32,384 nt of DNA from Brevundimonas sp. (GCF_018608325.1 NZ_JABAZW010000049.1:1-32384); one strand, 5' to 3'; numbered from the stretch's first letter, positions 24,467 to 32,049 are shown. Notes: a model not told the origin generated them from the sequence alone. Numbers and translations: made by a program.

Positions 24467-25308
24467 CGCGCTGTCAGGTCCATGTGTTGAAGGCAGGTTC
24501 GTGTCGTCACCCGGAGGCGATGGCGCGAAGCGGCGCGGGCTGGGCGCCGGTCGAGTTTCCGGCTCTGGCAGGCCTGATCATGCACCCGACGGTGGGGCCG
24601 GTGCTGTTCGACACCGGCTATGACCCGGCCTTCTTCAGGGCGACCCAGCCGTTTCCAGAGCGGTTCTATCGCTGGACGACGCCAGTCGATCTGCCGGACG
24701 GGCGGGCTGTCGTCGACCAGTTGGGCCGCTTCGGCTTGAAGCCGGAGGATGTGCGGGCGGTCGTCATCTCGCATTTCCACGGCGACCATATCGCTGGGCT
24801 GCACGCCTTTCCTAAAGCGACGCTGTTTTGCGCGCGGGCAGGATTGGCGGATGTGCGCGGTCATGGGCGATTGGCGCGGGTCCGGCGCGGCATTCTGGAT
24901 GGACTGTTGCCCGCCGATATCGACGCCCGCGGGCGCTTTTTCGAGGATCTGCCGCGTGCGCCGCTGGGTGATGACATGGCGCCCTTCAGCGATGGCGCAG
25001 ACCTGTTTGGCGACGGCTCCATGCTGGCGGTTCCTCTACCAGGCCATTGTCCGGGGCATTGGGGGGTGGTCCTGCGAGGCGAGGACGACCGGCGTCATTT
25101 CCTGATCGGAGACGCCGCATGGTCGCGACGCGCTGTACGCGACGACGCCCCGCCGCCGCGCCTGACCACCAGTATCCTGGGCGAGACGGAAACCTATCGC
25201 CGGACCCTGCATGATCTGCATCGCCTCTGGACACGAAACGCCGACCTGGTGGTGACGCCGTCACATTGCGCCGAAGCAGCGGCGGAGATCGGCGGCGATG
25301 ACGCCTGA
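24463..25308 (+). CDS. MBL-fold metallo-hydrolase
   Basis: A 281-residue metallo-beta-lactamase-fold enzyme. The metal-binding motif HFHGDH is complete (His104, His106, Asp108, His109). Further ligands are likely His in PLPGHCPGHWG, Asp in LIGDAAW and His in VTPSHCAEA, as in lactonases and thioesterases of this fold. It resembles acyl-homoserine-lactonase-type proteins, but no LuxI or LuxR is nearby, so it more likely hydrolyses a lactone or thioester intermediate of the operon. No signal peptide is seen, so it is cytoplasmic. It starts in an ATGA overlap and ends 11 bases inside the next gene. Confidence 0.85.
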   Translation: MTRCQVHVLKAGSCRHPEAMARSGAGWAPVEFPALAGLIMHPTVGPVLFDTGYDPAFFRATQPFPERFYRWTTPVDLPDGRAVVDQLGRFGLKPEDVRAVVISHFHGDHIAGLHAFPKATLFCARAGLADVRGHGRLARVRRGILDGLLPADIDARGRFFEDLPRAPLGDDMAPFSDGADLFGDGSMLAVPLPGHCPGHWGVVLRGEDDRRHFLIGDAAWSRRAVRDDAPPPRLTTSILGETETYRRTLHDLHRLWTRNADLVVTPSHCAEAAAEIGGDDA

Positions 25309-26554
25309 CCGCAAAGTCATCGGTCGGGCCTGGGCGGCGACGCAGTTCGACAGGCTTCGTTTGCGAACCCGCGCCGACGTGGAGCGGCGCCAGAACGACC
25401 TGTGGCGACGGCTGCAGCCGGTGCTGGCGCGCACCCCGGCTCTGGCTGCCTATGCCGGACGTCCGCTGGGTGAGTTCCCGATTTTTACGCCTACGAAGGT
25501 GCGCGCCGCCTTTGCAGATTGGAACACGCTGGGTCTGGATGAAGCCTCGGTCATGGCGGCGGCGCAGGCGGCTGAGGAAGGGCGCGACGGTGGTCTTGCT
25601 GGCGGCGTGACAGCAGGCTTTTCAACGGGCTCCAGCGGTTCGCGTGGTCTGTTTCTCGCCAGCCCAACCGAGCGCGCCGCCTATGTCGGTCATGCCCTGG
25701 CGCGGCTGTTGCCGCTGGATGCGCCGTTGCGGACCTGGCGTATCGCGCTTTGCCTGAGGGCCGACAGCGCCCTTTATCGGGATGTCGGCGGGGCTGGTCG
25801 GGTGTCGTTCGACTTCATCGGTCTGGATACGCCTGCAGATCAGCGAATGGCGCGTCTCGAGGCGTTTCAGCCGCATGTGCTGATCGCGCCGTCGCATGTC
25901 CTGGCGGATATTGCACGACGGGCGGGCGAGGGCGTTCGGTGGCCGTTGCGGCGTCTGCTTTATGGCGCTGAACCGATGGGCGAGGGCGAACGCGACTGGA
26001 TCGGCCAGCGATTGGGCTTGAGGCCTGATCCCATCTATCAGGCGACCGAGGGCTTTTTGGGTGCGGCCTGTCGGTTCGGGACGCTGCATCTGAACGAGGA
26101 CGTGCTGATCATCGAGCGTGACCCCATTGCGGGCACGAACCGTTTTCGTCCCATCGTCACTGATCTGAGGCGGGTCAGCCAGCCGGTGGTGCGGTTGCGG
26201 CTGGACGATGTGTTGGAGCCTGCTGGCCCGTGCCGATGCGGTTCGCCGTTGCTTGCGGTGCGGGGCGTGGAAGGCCGTTATGACGACCTATGGCGCTGGG
26301 GCGACCACGTCATTCCGCCGCGTGACGTGGAGGACGCTCTGGCTCACGCCTTGGGTCCGCAGCAGGATTGGCGCGTGACGGGCAGTGCAAAGGGCGTGGT
26401 GATCGAGGTCGATCCTGCCGTGGCGCCTGTCGCCGTAGGGGCGTTGGACGGGTTGTTGTCGAAGGTTGAGAACGGTCCGACAATCGTTGTCGCTCCATCG
26501 CCGATCTGGGATCAGCCGAAGCGTCGGCGCATCCGGTGGTCTGATGCCCAATAG
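25298..26554 (+). CDS. Adenylate-forming enzyme, PaaK/F390-synthetase-like
   Basis: A 418-residue member of the AMP-binding (ANL) superfamily, shorter than fatty-acyl-CoA ligases (about 550) and near the size of PaaK/CapK/F390-synthetase relatives. The phosphate loop STGSSGSRG is at 109-117. The adenine/active-site segment YQATEGFLGAAC and the RLDD...VEGRYDD hinge-type motifs follow. A CRCG pair is also seen. The enzyme should activate a carboxylate as acyl-AMP; in OleC-type enzymes the same chemistry closes a beta-lactone from a beta-hydroxy acid. The true acceptor (CoA, amine or internal hydroxyl) is unknown. It overlaps both neighbours by 11 bases, tight even for this operon. Confidence 0.85.
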   Translation: MTPDRKVIGRAWAATQFDRLRLRTRADVERRQNDLWRRLQPVLARTPALAAYAGRPLGEFPIFTPTKVRAAFADWNTLGLDEASVMAAAQAAEEGRDGGLAGGVTAGFSTGSSGSRGLFLASPTERAAYVGHALARLLPLDAPLRTWRIALCLRADSALYRDVGGAGRVSFDFIGLDTPADQRMARLEAFQPHVLIAPSHVLADIARRAGEGVRWPLRRLLYGAEPMGEGERDWIGQRLGLRPDPIYQATEGFLGAACRFGTLHLNEDVLIIERDPIAGTNRFRPIVTDLRRVSQPVVRLRLDDVLEPAGPCRCGSPLLAVRGVEGRYDDLWRWGDHVIPPRDVEDALAHALGPQQDWRVTGSAKGVVIEVDPAVAPVAVGALDGLLSKVENGPTIVVAPSPIWDQPKRRRIRWSDAQ

Positions 26555-27704
26555 GGTGCTGATCACAGGCGCGCGGGCGCCGGCTGCGCTCGATCTGGCG
26601 CGCAGTTTCGCCGCGGCGAACTGGGAAGTTCATCTGGCGGACAGTTGTGCCTGTCTGATGGCGCGATGGTCTGGCGTGGCCGAGGCTGTGCATCGGTACG
26701 CCTCGCCGAAACTGCAGTCAGAGATTTTCAGGTCTGATCTTCAATCTCTGATGCAGAGATTTGAATTTAATCTGATTGTTCCTGTGTGTGAGGAAGTCTT
26801 TCATCTGGCTGAGGCTGCGGCTTCGCTGGGTTTTGCCGACCGCCTCTTTGCGCCGTCGCCGCAGGTTTTGAATGACCTCCATTCCAAAAGTCGCTTCGTT
26901 CAGGTGTGCGAGCGGTTAGGGATTTCGGTCCCGAAAACACGTCGGATCAGCGGGCAGGCGGAACTGGATCAGTTGGCGCCGGAGACGGAAAGACTGGTGT
27001 TCAAGCCGGAGTATTCCCGCTTTGGAGCCGAGATCCTGATCGGCCCATCCGCGTCGCAACTGACCCAAATTTCACCTGCCGAAGACCGTGTCTGGGTAGC
27101 GCAGGATCGGATCGTGGGTGAGGAGGTCTGTTTTCATGCTGTTGCAGTGAACGGCGTCCTGACGGCTTTTGCCGCCTATGGTTCGCCATGGCGCAGGCCG
27201 GGCGGCGTCGGTTATGCCTTTGAATCGCTGGCCGAGGTGGCTGCGGCCCCTTTGTTCGAGGCGGCGCAACGGTTGGCAGGCTTTGTCAGGGACGGCCAGT
27301 TCGCCTGTGACGCCATCATCGACGCTGACGGCCGTCCCTGGATGATCGAATGCAATCCGCGTGGCACCAGCGGTCTGCATCTGTTCGGAGGGCGTAGTGA
27401 ACTGGCCTTGGCGATGACCGGGCAGGCGGACCGTCTGGTCAGGGGGCGTGAACGCGGGCATCTGGGATTGGCGATGTGGCTCTATGGCCTGCCAGAGGCG
27501 ATCAAGCAGAGGCGTATGGCGTCCTGGTCGCGTGAACGGCGCGAGGGGCAGGACGTGATCGCCAGGGGCGGCGGCGCGGCGCCTGTGTTGGGTGCTCTGA
27601 TCGACAGCGCCGTCTTTTCGATGCGCGCGGCGCGGACCGGATGCAGTCTGGAGCAGGCCATGACCCGTGATATCGAATGGAACGGCCCCGGAGGCGCGCA
27701 ATGA
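26544..27704 (+). CDS. ATP-grasp ligase
   Basis: A 386-residue protein with a Rossmann-like pre-ATP-grasp domain (VLITGARAPAALDLARSFAA) and an ATP-grasp fold. ATP-binding segments are ERLVFKPEYSRFGAEILIG and VWVAQDRIVGEEVCFHAVA, and the Mg-binding element is WMIECNPRGTSGLHLFGG. Such enzymes join a carboxylate, activated as acyl phosphate, to an amine or thiol. The start is ATG 26544 inside the upstream gene's end; the longer frame from 26466 would be only shadow sequence. The stretch 26715-26800 is visibly less GC-rich than its surroundings. With the neighbouring adenylating enzyme this puts two carboxylate-activating steps in one operon. The amine partner is unknown. Confidence 0.83.
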   Translation: MPNRVLITGARAPAALDLARSFAAANWEVHLADSCACLMARWSGVAEAVHRYASPKLQSEIFRSDLQSLMQRFEFNLIVPVCEEVFHLAEAAASLGFADRLFAPSPQVLNDLHSKSRFVQVCERLGISVPKTRRISGQAELDQLAPETERLVFKPEYSRFGAEILIGPSASQLTQISPAEDRVWVAQDRIVGEEVCFHAVAVNGVLTAFAAYGSPWRRPGGVGYAFESLAEVAAAPLFEAAQRLAGFVRDGQFACDAIIDADGRPWMIECNPRGTSGLHLFGGRSELALAMTGQADRLVRGRERGHLGLAMWLYGLPEAIKQRRMASWSRERREGQDVIARGGGAAPVLGALIDSAVFSMRAARTGCSLEQAMTRDIEWNGPGGAQ

Positions 27705-28714
27705 CGCCCTTGCCTGACAGTATCGCGCGCAGTTGGCAGTTGGCCGCTTTGTCGACTGAGGTTCGCGCCAAGCCATTGGCGCGCAAGGTGGCGGACACGC
27801 CGGTCGTGCTGTTTCGCGACGCGGATGGGAGGATCGCGGCCCTGCTGGATCGCTGTCCGCATCGGAACTTTCCGTTGTCCGACGGGCGGATGAAGGGCGG
27901 TGCGGTGGTCTGTCCCTATCACGGATGGAGGTTCGGGGCGGACGGCGACTGTCTGGAGGTGCCGGGTTGTGAACTGGCCGCAGGCGATGGCGCGCGGCTG
28001 GCGGCCAGCCCCGTCGCCGCTATCGAGCGCAATGGCGGCGTCTTCGTGCGGTTGAAGGAGGGGCAGGCGGACCTGCCTGATCTGGGCGTCTGGGGCGACG
28101 ATGACCATGACCATTTCTGGTGGGCGCAGGGCGTGTGGCGGGGCAGGGCGCTGGACGCGATCGAAAACGTGCTCGACGCCTTCCACACCAACTACATCCA
28201 CGACGGCATCATCCGACGCAGCAATCGGCGGATGCCAGTTCACCTCAGCACCAATGTGTTTGAGACCAGCATCGAGCAGGTGATCGAACAGCCTGTTCCT
28301 GATCTGGGGTGGATGTCACGCATGCTGGAGCCGCCCCGCGACCGCAGCCGCACGCGCCTCTATGCCCCGACGACGGTGCAGGCGCGGTGGGAGGGGCCGA
28401 AGGGTCTGACCCTGTGCGTGTCCGCCTTCTTCACCCCGGTCGACGCCGGTTCGCTGCGTCCGTTCGCCCGCTTCACGACGCCCAAGGGGCGCGGACCTGG
28501 CTGGCTGAAGGAGGCGGCCATCCGTCTGTTCCTGAACCCGGTGGTCGCCCAGGATCGCCGGGCTCTGGCGCGGCAACTGGATGGTATCGAAGCCTTCGGC
28601 GGGCCGCGCTTCATTCAGGGGCCGGGTGATCTGCTGGGCGCGCGGGTGGCGCAACTCTATCAGGGCCAGAGGTTGGAGCCGGGCGTGGAAGGCCCGTTCA
28701 TTCGCACGCTTTAG
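27701..28714 (+). CDS. Rieske [2Fe-2S] non-heme iron oxygenase
   Basis: A 337-residue oxygenase alpha-subunit type protein. The Rieske cluster ligands are Cys52-x-His54 (RCPHRNFP) and Cys71-x-x-His74 (VCPYHGWRFG). The mononuclear iron site is likely NVLDAFHTNYIHDG with Asn156, Asp159, His162 and His167, the usual bridging Asp and two His. Such enzymes hydroxylate, demethylate or desaturate using electrons from a ferredoxin/reductase, neither of which is encoded here. The ATG overlaps the ATP-grasp stop in ATGA. As the last gene of the operon it may carry out a late oxidation. Its stop overlaps that of the convergent gene by 4 bases. Confidence 0.88.
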   Translation: MTPLPDSIARSWQLAALSTEVRAKPLARKVADTPVVLFRDADGRIAALLDRCPHRNFPLSDGRMKGGAVVCPYHGWRFGADGDCLEVPGCELAAGDGARLAASPVAAIERNGGVFVRLKEGQADLPDLGVWGDDDHDHFWWAQGVWRGRALDAIENVLDAFHTNYIHDGIIRRSNRRMPVHLSTNVFETSIEQVIEQPVPDLGWMSRMLEPPRDRSRTRLYAPTTVQARWEGPKGLTLCVSAFFTPVDAGSLRPFARFTTPKGRGPGWLKEAAIRLFLNPVVAQDRRALARQLDGIEAFGGPRFIQGPGDLLGARVAQLYQGQRLEPGVEGPFIRTL

Positions 28715-29160
28715 AGCGATTGATCGATCTTCGCTTCCAACTCCCAGCACGCGCCGACGCGGCTGAACACAAACCTGAGCTGATAGTCGGTGTCCGGCTT
28801 GGTCAGATCAACAATCTGATCGCCGTTGCTTTGCGCAAGGAAGCGTGTCCTCAGACCTTCAGTGCGTTGTTGTGCAGTGTTTGGAATGACGGGGTACTGG
28901 ATGGCTTCGCGGGGGCGGTTGCGTGTCACCATCACAGGATCGGGTGTGTCATCGCTGGCTTCATAGGCGGAGAAATCAACGGAGGTGGCCGAAAACTGGC
29001 GCTGGACTTCTGTCGAATTGGCGAACGCCCGGAAGAAGCTGGTGAAATCGCCGGCGGGACAGGCCGCTGCGGCCTGAGCCGAACCCGCGGCCGCAGTCGC
29101 TATGCCCAGGGCGCCGATGGCGATCATCAGTCGCGGCGTCAGTCGTGACGAAGAGATCAT
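28711..29160 (-). CDS. Secreted hypothetical protein, 149 aa
   Basis: The ATG at 29160 has AGGAAA 5 bases upstream and opens a signal peptide (RLMIAIGALGIATAAAGSAQ, cleavage near residue 30). The mature part starts AACPAGDFTSFFRAFANSTE and ends FVFSRVGACWELEAKIDQSL, with Cys34 and Cys138 able to form one disulfide. The pattern of a helical F-x-x-F-x-x-x-F start and a late Trp is reminiscent of DUF4348-type periplasmic proteins, but I cannot confirm it. It overlaps the upstream membrane-protein stop by 4 bases (ATGA). Function unknown. Confidence 0.72.
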   Translation of the reverse strand: MISSSRLTPRLMIAIGALGIATAAAGSAQAAAACPAGDFTSFFRAFANSTEVQRQFSATSVDFSAYEASDDTPDPVMVTRNRPREAIQYPVIPNTAQQRTEGLRTRFLAQSNGDQIVDLTKPDTDYQLRFVFSRVGACWELEAKIDQSL

Positions 29161-29522
29161 GTCGGTTTCCTGTCTTGAGGCGATGATGTCGAGACCGCCG
29201 CGTTTGCGCCGTTCGTGCGTTTGGGGCGAACGCTGAACACCGCGAAAATGATCCATAGGACCAATGAAATCATGATGATGGGGGCTGTGAAGATCAGCAG
29301 GAACATCGCCATGAAGCCGTTGTAGAGGGTGTCTGATATGTCGGCGCCCATCACCATGCAGGGACGGGCATAGGCCTCGTTGACCTGGCAGTTGAAGGCT
29401 GATGCGGCGCCTGCGCTGATCAGGCCCGCCAGCAACGGCGCCCAGCCGACCAGGCTGGACACAAGCGCGGCCCAGAACAGCAGTGTGTTGCGGCTTTTGT
29501 TCTCGGCGGGGTGGCGGGTCAC
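29157..29522 (-). CDS. Small two-helix membrane protein, hypothetical
   Basis: A 121-residue protein from a GTG at 29522 with GGAG 7 bases upstream. Two membrane helices are evident (about 13-38, NTLLFWAALVSSLVGWAPLL; about 70-97, FMAMFLLIFTAPIIMISLVL). They are separated by a periplasmic loop holding two Cys (45 and 55), and a basic Pro-containing cytoplasmic tail follows. I do not recognise the family. It is co-transcribed with the secreted protein downstream and transcribed away from tetR, so its promoter region is shared with the candidate operator at 29586. Confidence 0.65.
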   Translation of the reverse strand: MTRHPAENKSRNTLLFWAALVSSLVGWAPLLAGLISAGAASAFNCQVNEAYARPCMVMGADISDTLYNGFMAMFLLIFTAPIIMISLVLWIIFAVFSVRPKRTNGANAAVSTSSPQDRKPT

Positions 29523-29585
29523 GGGTTTTCTCCGAACTTCAGTCTGGGAGGCTAGGCAGGGATATGTCCGTCGTCCAGTATTATT

Positions 29586-29598
29586 TGAGCGATGTTCA
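29586..29598 (+). promoter_or_regulatory. Candidate TetR operator, site B (TGAGCGATGTTCA)
   Basis: This motif matches TGnnC-RAT-GWTCM and is the most symmetric copy (TGAGC/GTTCA). It lies in the 171-bp divergent gap between the small membrane-protein gene and tetR, about 95 bases before the tetR start, a usual place for autoregulation. AT-rich flanks (TTATT, TTATTTTT) support a promoter here. Confidence 0.45.
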
Positions 29599-29693
29599 TT
29601 TATTTTTCGCGCCACCAACTTGGATTGGGCAGCCTAGGCGGGGCCTGCTGTTTCTAAGTTTTATGACGCTCCGATGCCTGCTATGCGGTGACC

Positions 29694-30302
29694 ATGGGAA
29701 GGCGATCAGATCACACGCGTCAGGAGCTCGAACATCTGTTCGTGGTCGAAGGCCATAAACATATGGCCGAGGTGGGGTTTGCCCGCTTCTCTGCGCGTGA
29801 GGTGGCCAAACGGATCGGCTATTCCGTGGGCACGCTCTATAACGTGTTTGGAACGCTGGATCGGCTGCTGATCACGATCAATACGCGCACCTTCCAGCTT
29901 TGGGCCGACTATGTGCGGCAAAGGCTTGAAGCCAGCGGTGCCGACCGGATCCAGACGCTGGTCGAGGCCTATTTCGGTTTTGCGCGCGACAATGCGAACA
30001 GCTGGACCGCCATCTATGACCACCATCTGCCGCCGGACGTCGCTATTCCCGACGAGCAGAACCTGCAGCGCGGCGCTTTGACCCAGCTCATTGTGGACGA
30101 GGTTGCGTCTGTGCTGCCGACGCAGGCGCAGTCTGAGGCGCCACGTCTGGCGCGCTCGTTGATCGCGGTGGTGCACGGGCATTGCGTCTTCGATCCGAAC
30201 GGCAGTTTCGCCCTGATGAACATCAGCCAGCCAATGGAGCTGGCTCTGGATCGTGTGTGGGAAGCCTTGATCCACGCCGGGGCTGCGCCGCCTTCACGTT
30301 GA
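29694..30302 (+). CDS. TetR/AcrR family transcriptional regulator
   Basis: A 202-residue one-component repressor-type protein. The N-terminal helix-turn-helix is clear (about 28-55: GFARFSAREVAKRIGYSVGT then LYNVFGTLDRLL). The C-terminal ligand domain contains LARSLIAVVHGHCVF, resembling the WHG-type TetR C-terminal domain. The ATG at 29694 is preferred over a GTG two codons upstream; neither has a strong ribosome site. Motif copies in its own promoter, before the biosynthetic operon and before the operon that follows suggest local control. The ligand is unknown; a product of the biosynthetic operon would be a natural candidate. Confidence 0.88.
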   Translation: MGRRSDHTRQELEHLFVVEGHKHMAEVGFARFSAREVAKRIGYSVGTLYNVFGTLDRLLITINTRTFQLWADYVRQRLEASGADRIQTLVEAYFGFARDNANSWTAIYDHHLPPDVAIPDEQNLQRGALTQLIVDEVASVLPTQAQSEAPRLARSLIAVVHGHCVFDPNGSFALMNISQPMELALDRVWEALIHAGAAPPSR

Positions 30303-30315
30303 CCACATGAGATAT

Positions 30316-30345
30316 TGGACAATGATCAAAATTGTTCAATGATCC
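30316..30345 (+). promoter_or_regulatory. Tandem candidate TetR operators, sites C1 and C2
   Basis: Two copies, TGGACAATGATCA (30316-30328) and TGTTCAATGATCC (30333-30345), are exactly 17 bases apart. They also share an 8-base direct repeat CAATGATC. They begin 14 bases after the tetR stop and precede the secreted-protein operon by about 60 bases. Tandem spacing of this kind suggests two dimers on one promoter. Confidence 0.5.
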
Positions 30346-30404
30346 CTTGGCGGGCGCTCGCGCGTCCAGCTTTGACGTTCGTGTTCCGGGCTGCGGGAGG
30401 GATG

Positions 30405-30884
30405 ATGCGAAAGCTGCTGATAGCCGGTCTGGTCTTGGCCTGCGCTGCTGGGATGGCTGCCCCGTGTGCGGCTGTGGCGCAGGAAGCGGGCGACCAGGTT
30501 TCGCCAGACATGGCGGCGATCCAGCGGCAACTGTTCCGGGGTCATGCCGTGCTGGCTGTGCGCATCCAGCGTCTGGTGGGCATGGGGTTGCTGTGTCGGC
30601 TATTGTCCGACGAGGACGCGCTGTTGATCCAGAACAACGCCAATGCAGACGCTGATTACGAACGGAGCCGGTTGCCGGAAAAGGATCGCGAATGGGCCGA
30701 GGTCTATACGCAGGGACTGCAGGACGGCGCCTTTCGCGCCGCTGATCTCTCGCAGGAGATCGGCCCGGAGGTGTGCCAGAAGTTCGCCGCGCCAGGCGGA
30801 CCTCTTGTCAAGATTCTGACCTGGACGGACCGGCCGCAGGAGATTGCACCAGGCATCCGCGCCAGCCCCAGGACGTTGCCATGA
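30405..30884 (+). CDS. Secreted hypothetical protein, 159 aa
   Basis: The ATG at 30405 is preceded by GGGAGG (4-base spacing) and opens a signal peptide (MRKLLIAGLVLACAAGMAAP, ending near AVAQ at residue 26); the frame is open further upstream but without signal-peptide logic. The mature protein is probably helical (MAAIQRQLFRGHAVLAVRIQ, ALLIQNNANADADYERSRLP) with Cys64 and Cys124 as a likely disulfide. I do not recognise the family. Its stop overlaps the next ATG, making it the first gene of a three-gene operon of exported proteins downstream of the tandem operator-like sites. Confidence 0.7.
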   Translation: MRKLLIAGLVLACAAGMAAPCAAVAQEAGDQVSPDMAAIQRQLFRGHAVLAVRIQRLVGMGLLCRLLSDEDALLIQNNANADADYERSRLPEKDREWAEVYTQGLQDGAFRAADLSQEIGPEVCQKFAAPGGPLVKILTWTDRPQEIAPGIRASPRTLP

Positions 30885-31576
30885 GCGGCGCCAAGATGAG
30901 GGCGTGTGTCGTGGCGTCAGCCTTGGCGCTGGCCGCTCAGGCGGTTGTCGTAGAGGCGCAACCGGTTCCCGTGCCTAACGTGTGGATGCCAACGGAAGCG
31001 ACGGCCTGCGACCTGGCTGCATGGCCGAGCTACAGGCTCAGCGCGCCGCTTGTTGTCAGAAGCGCGCCTGATGCTCAGGCCGTTGCGCTCGGCGCCATTC
31101 CGACGCGCGCTCAAGAGCGGGAGTATCCCCACAGCGTACGCTTTCAGGTCAAGGAGGCGAGGCGCGGCTGGTTGAAGATCGCGGACGCAAGCGACGCCTA
31201 CAACGAGGGCGAAACAGACGCCGACGACCGGCCCTTGCCGGTTCGAACGGTCTATTCAGGCGAGGGCTGGATTCCTGCCGACGCCGCGCAATTCGCCATC
31301 CAGTCCGCCCGTGGTTTCGCCCGCCCTGACCGGGCTGGCGAGCGTGTGCTGGATCTGGGTGATGACTGGGTGACGGACATGGGGCGTGTCACGGCGATCC
31401 GCGCCTGTGGCCAGGACGGCTGGGTTCTGGTCGACTATGTCATCCAGCGCGAGAGCGTGGGCGGCGCGCTTCAGGCCTTGCCCGCCAATCGGATTCGCAC
31501 AGGAACGGCCTGGTTCCAGGGTGTATGTGGGGCCGAAGAAACGACCTGCGACATGGCTTCGGTGGATCGGGATTGA
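30881..31576 (+). CDS. Secreted hypothetical protein, possibly SH3-like
   Basis: A 231-residue protein starting at an ATG that overlaps the previous stop (ATGA); a second in-frame ATG at 30896 is possible. A signal peptide is visible (MRACVVASALALAAQAVVVE, cleavage near AQ). The segment APLVVRSAPDAQAVALGAIP looks like the opening of a bacterial SH3 domain (VRSxPDxxxxxLGxxP), followed by a beta-rich part (RGWLKIAD, GEGWIPADAAQFAI). Four Cys are in the mature region, with the last two near the end (VCGAEETTCDMAS). A cell-wall-binding role is possible but unproven. Confidence 0.7.
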   Translation: MSGAKMRACVVASALALAAQAVVVEAQPVPVPNVWMPTEATACDLAAWPSYRLSAPLVVRSAPDAQAVALGAIPTRAQEREYPHSVRFQVKEARRGWLKIADASDAYNEGETDADDRPLPVRTVYSGEGWIPADAAQFAIQSARGFARPDRAGERVLDLGDDWVTDMGRVTAIRACGQDGWVLVDYVIQRESVGGALQALPANRIRTGTAWFQGVCGAEETTCDMASVDRD

Positions 31577-32049
31577 TGCGACGTTTTGGAAATGCCCGCA
31601 CTGTGCTGGCGATCACGGCTGTGATTGGTCTGTTCCCGCTGAGCAGCGCGTGGGCCGCGCAGGTTGACGACGAGACGGCTGAACCTGCGCTTGGCGCCCC
31701 TGAATGGCTGGCGTGGTGCATGCGTGACGCCGGGTCTTCACTCGGTGACGCTGTTTGCTATGGCAAGCACCGCGCCGGTCTTGAGGATGTGCATGCGACG
31801 CTGGTGTTTCAGATCGCGAACAGGCTGAGCGGGGTGGGGCCGGAGGGCAGCGATTACGTCAAGGCGGGCGCCAGCCTGATGGCGGCCGAGGAGCATTGGC
31901 GCGCCTTCATCCGCGACGACTGCGACGTCGTCAGCGACGTCTTCGGTCAAGGGACGGCGCTTGGCATGGCGGGCGAAGCCTGCACGATCGCCCATTATGA
32001 GGCGCGCATCGCCGCCCTTCGCGCGCTGAAGGCCAACTATCTGGATTGA
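31576..32049 (+). CDS. LprI/DUF1311-like secreted protein
   Basis: A 157-residue exported protein starting in a TGATG overlap with the upstream stop. The signal peptide is RTVLAITAVIGLFPLSSAWA (cleavage near residue 28). The mature part has four Cys (48, 61, 116, 136). It also has the pattern of lysozyme-inhibitor LprI-type N-terminal domains: EEHWRAFIRDDCDVVSDVFG, then a Gly-rich GTALGMAGEACTIAHYEARI and a terminal helix. Some members of that family inhibit lysozyme, but many have no known role. It is the last gene of the exported-protein operon, with a stem-loop after it. Confidence 0.75.
   Translation: MRRFGNARTVLAITAVIGLFPLSSAWAAQVDDETAEPALGAPEWLAWCMRDAGSSLGDAVCYGKHRAGLEDVHATLVFQIANRLSGVGPEGSDYVKAGASLMAAEEHWRAFIRDDCDVVSDVFGQGTALGMAGEACTIAHYEARIAALRALKANYLD

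Noticed and set aside
24463-25308. Quorum-quenching AHL lactonase
   Set aside because: The fold motif fits, but no LuxI/LuxR-type genes are nearby and the gene is locked inside a biosynthetic operon by overlaps on both sides.
22488-28714. Standard oleABCD olefin cluster
   Set aside because: There is no alpha/beta hydrolase (OleB), the ligase is too short for typical OleC, and ATP-grasp and Rieske genes are not part of that pathway.
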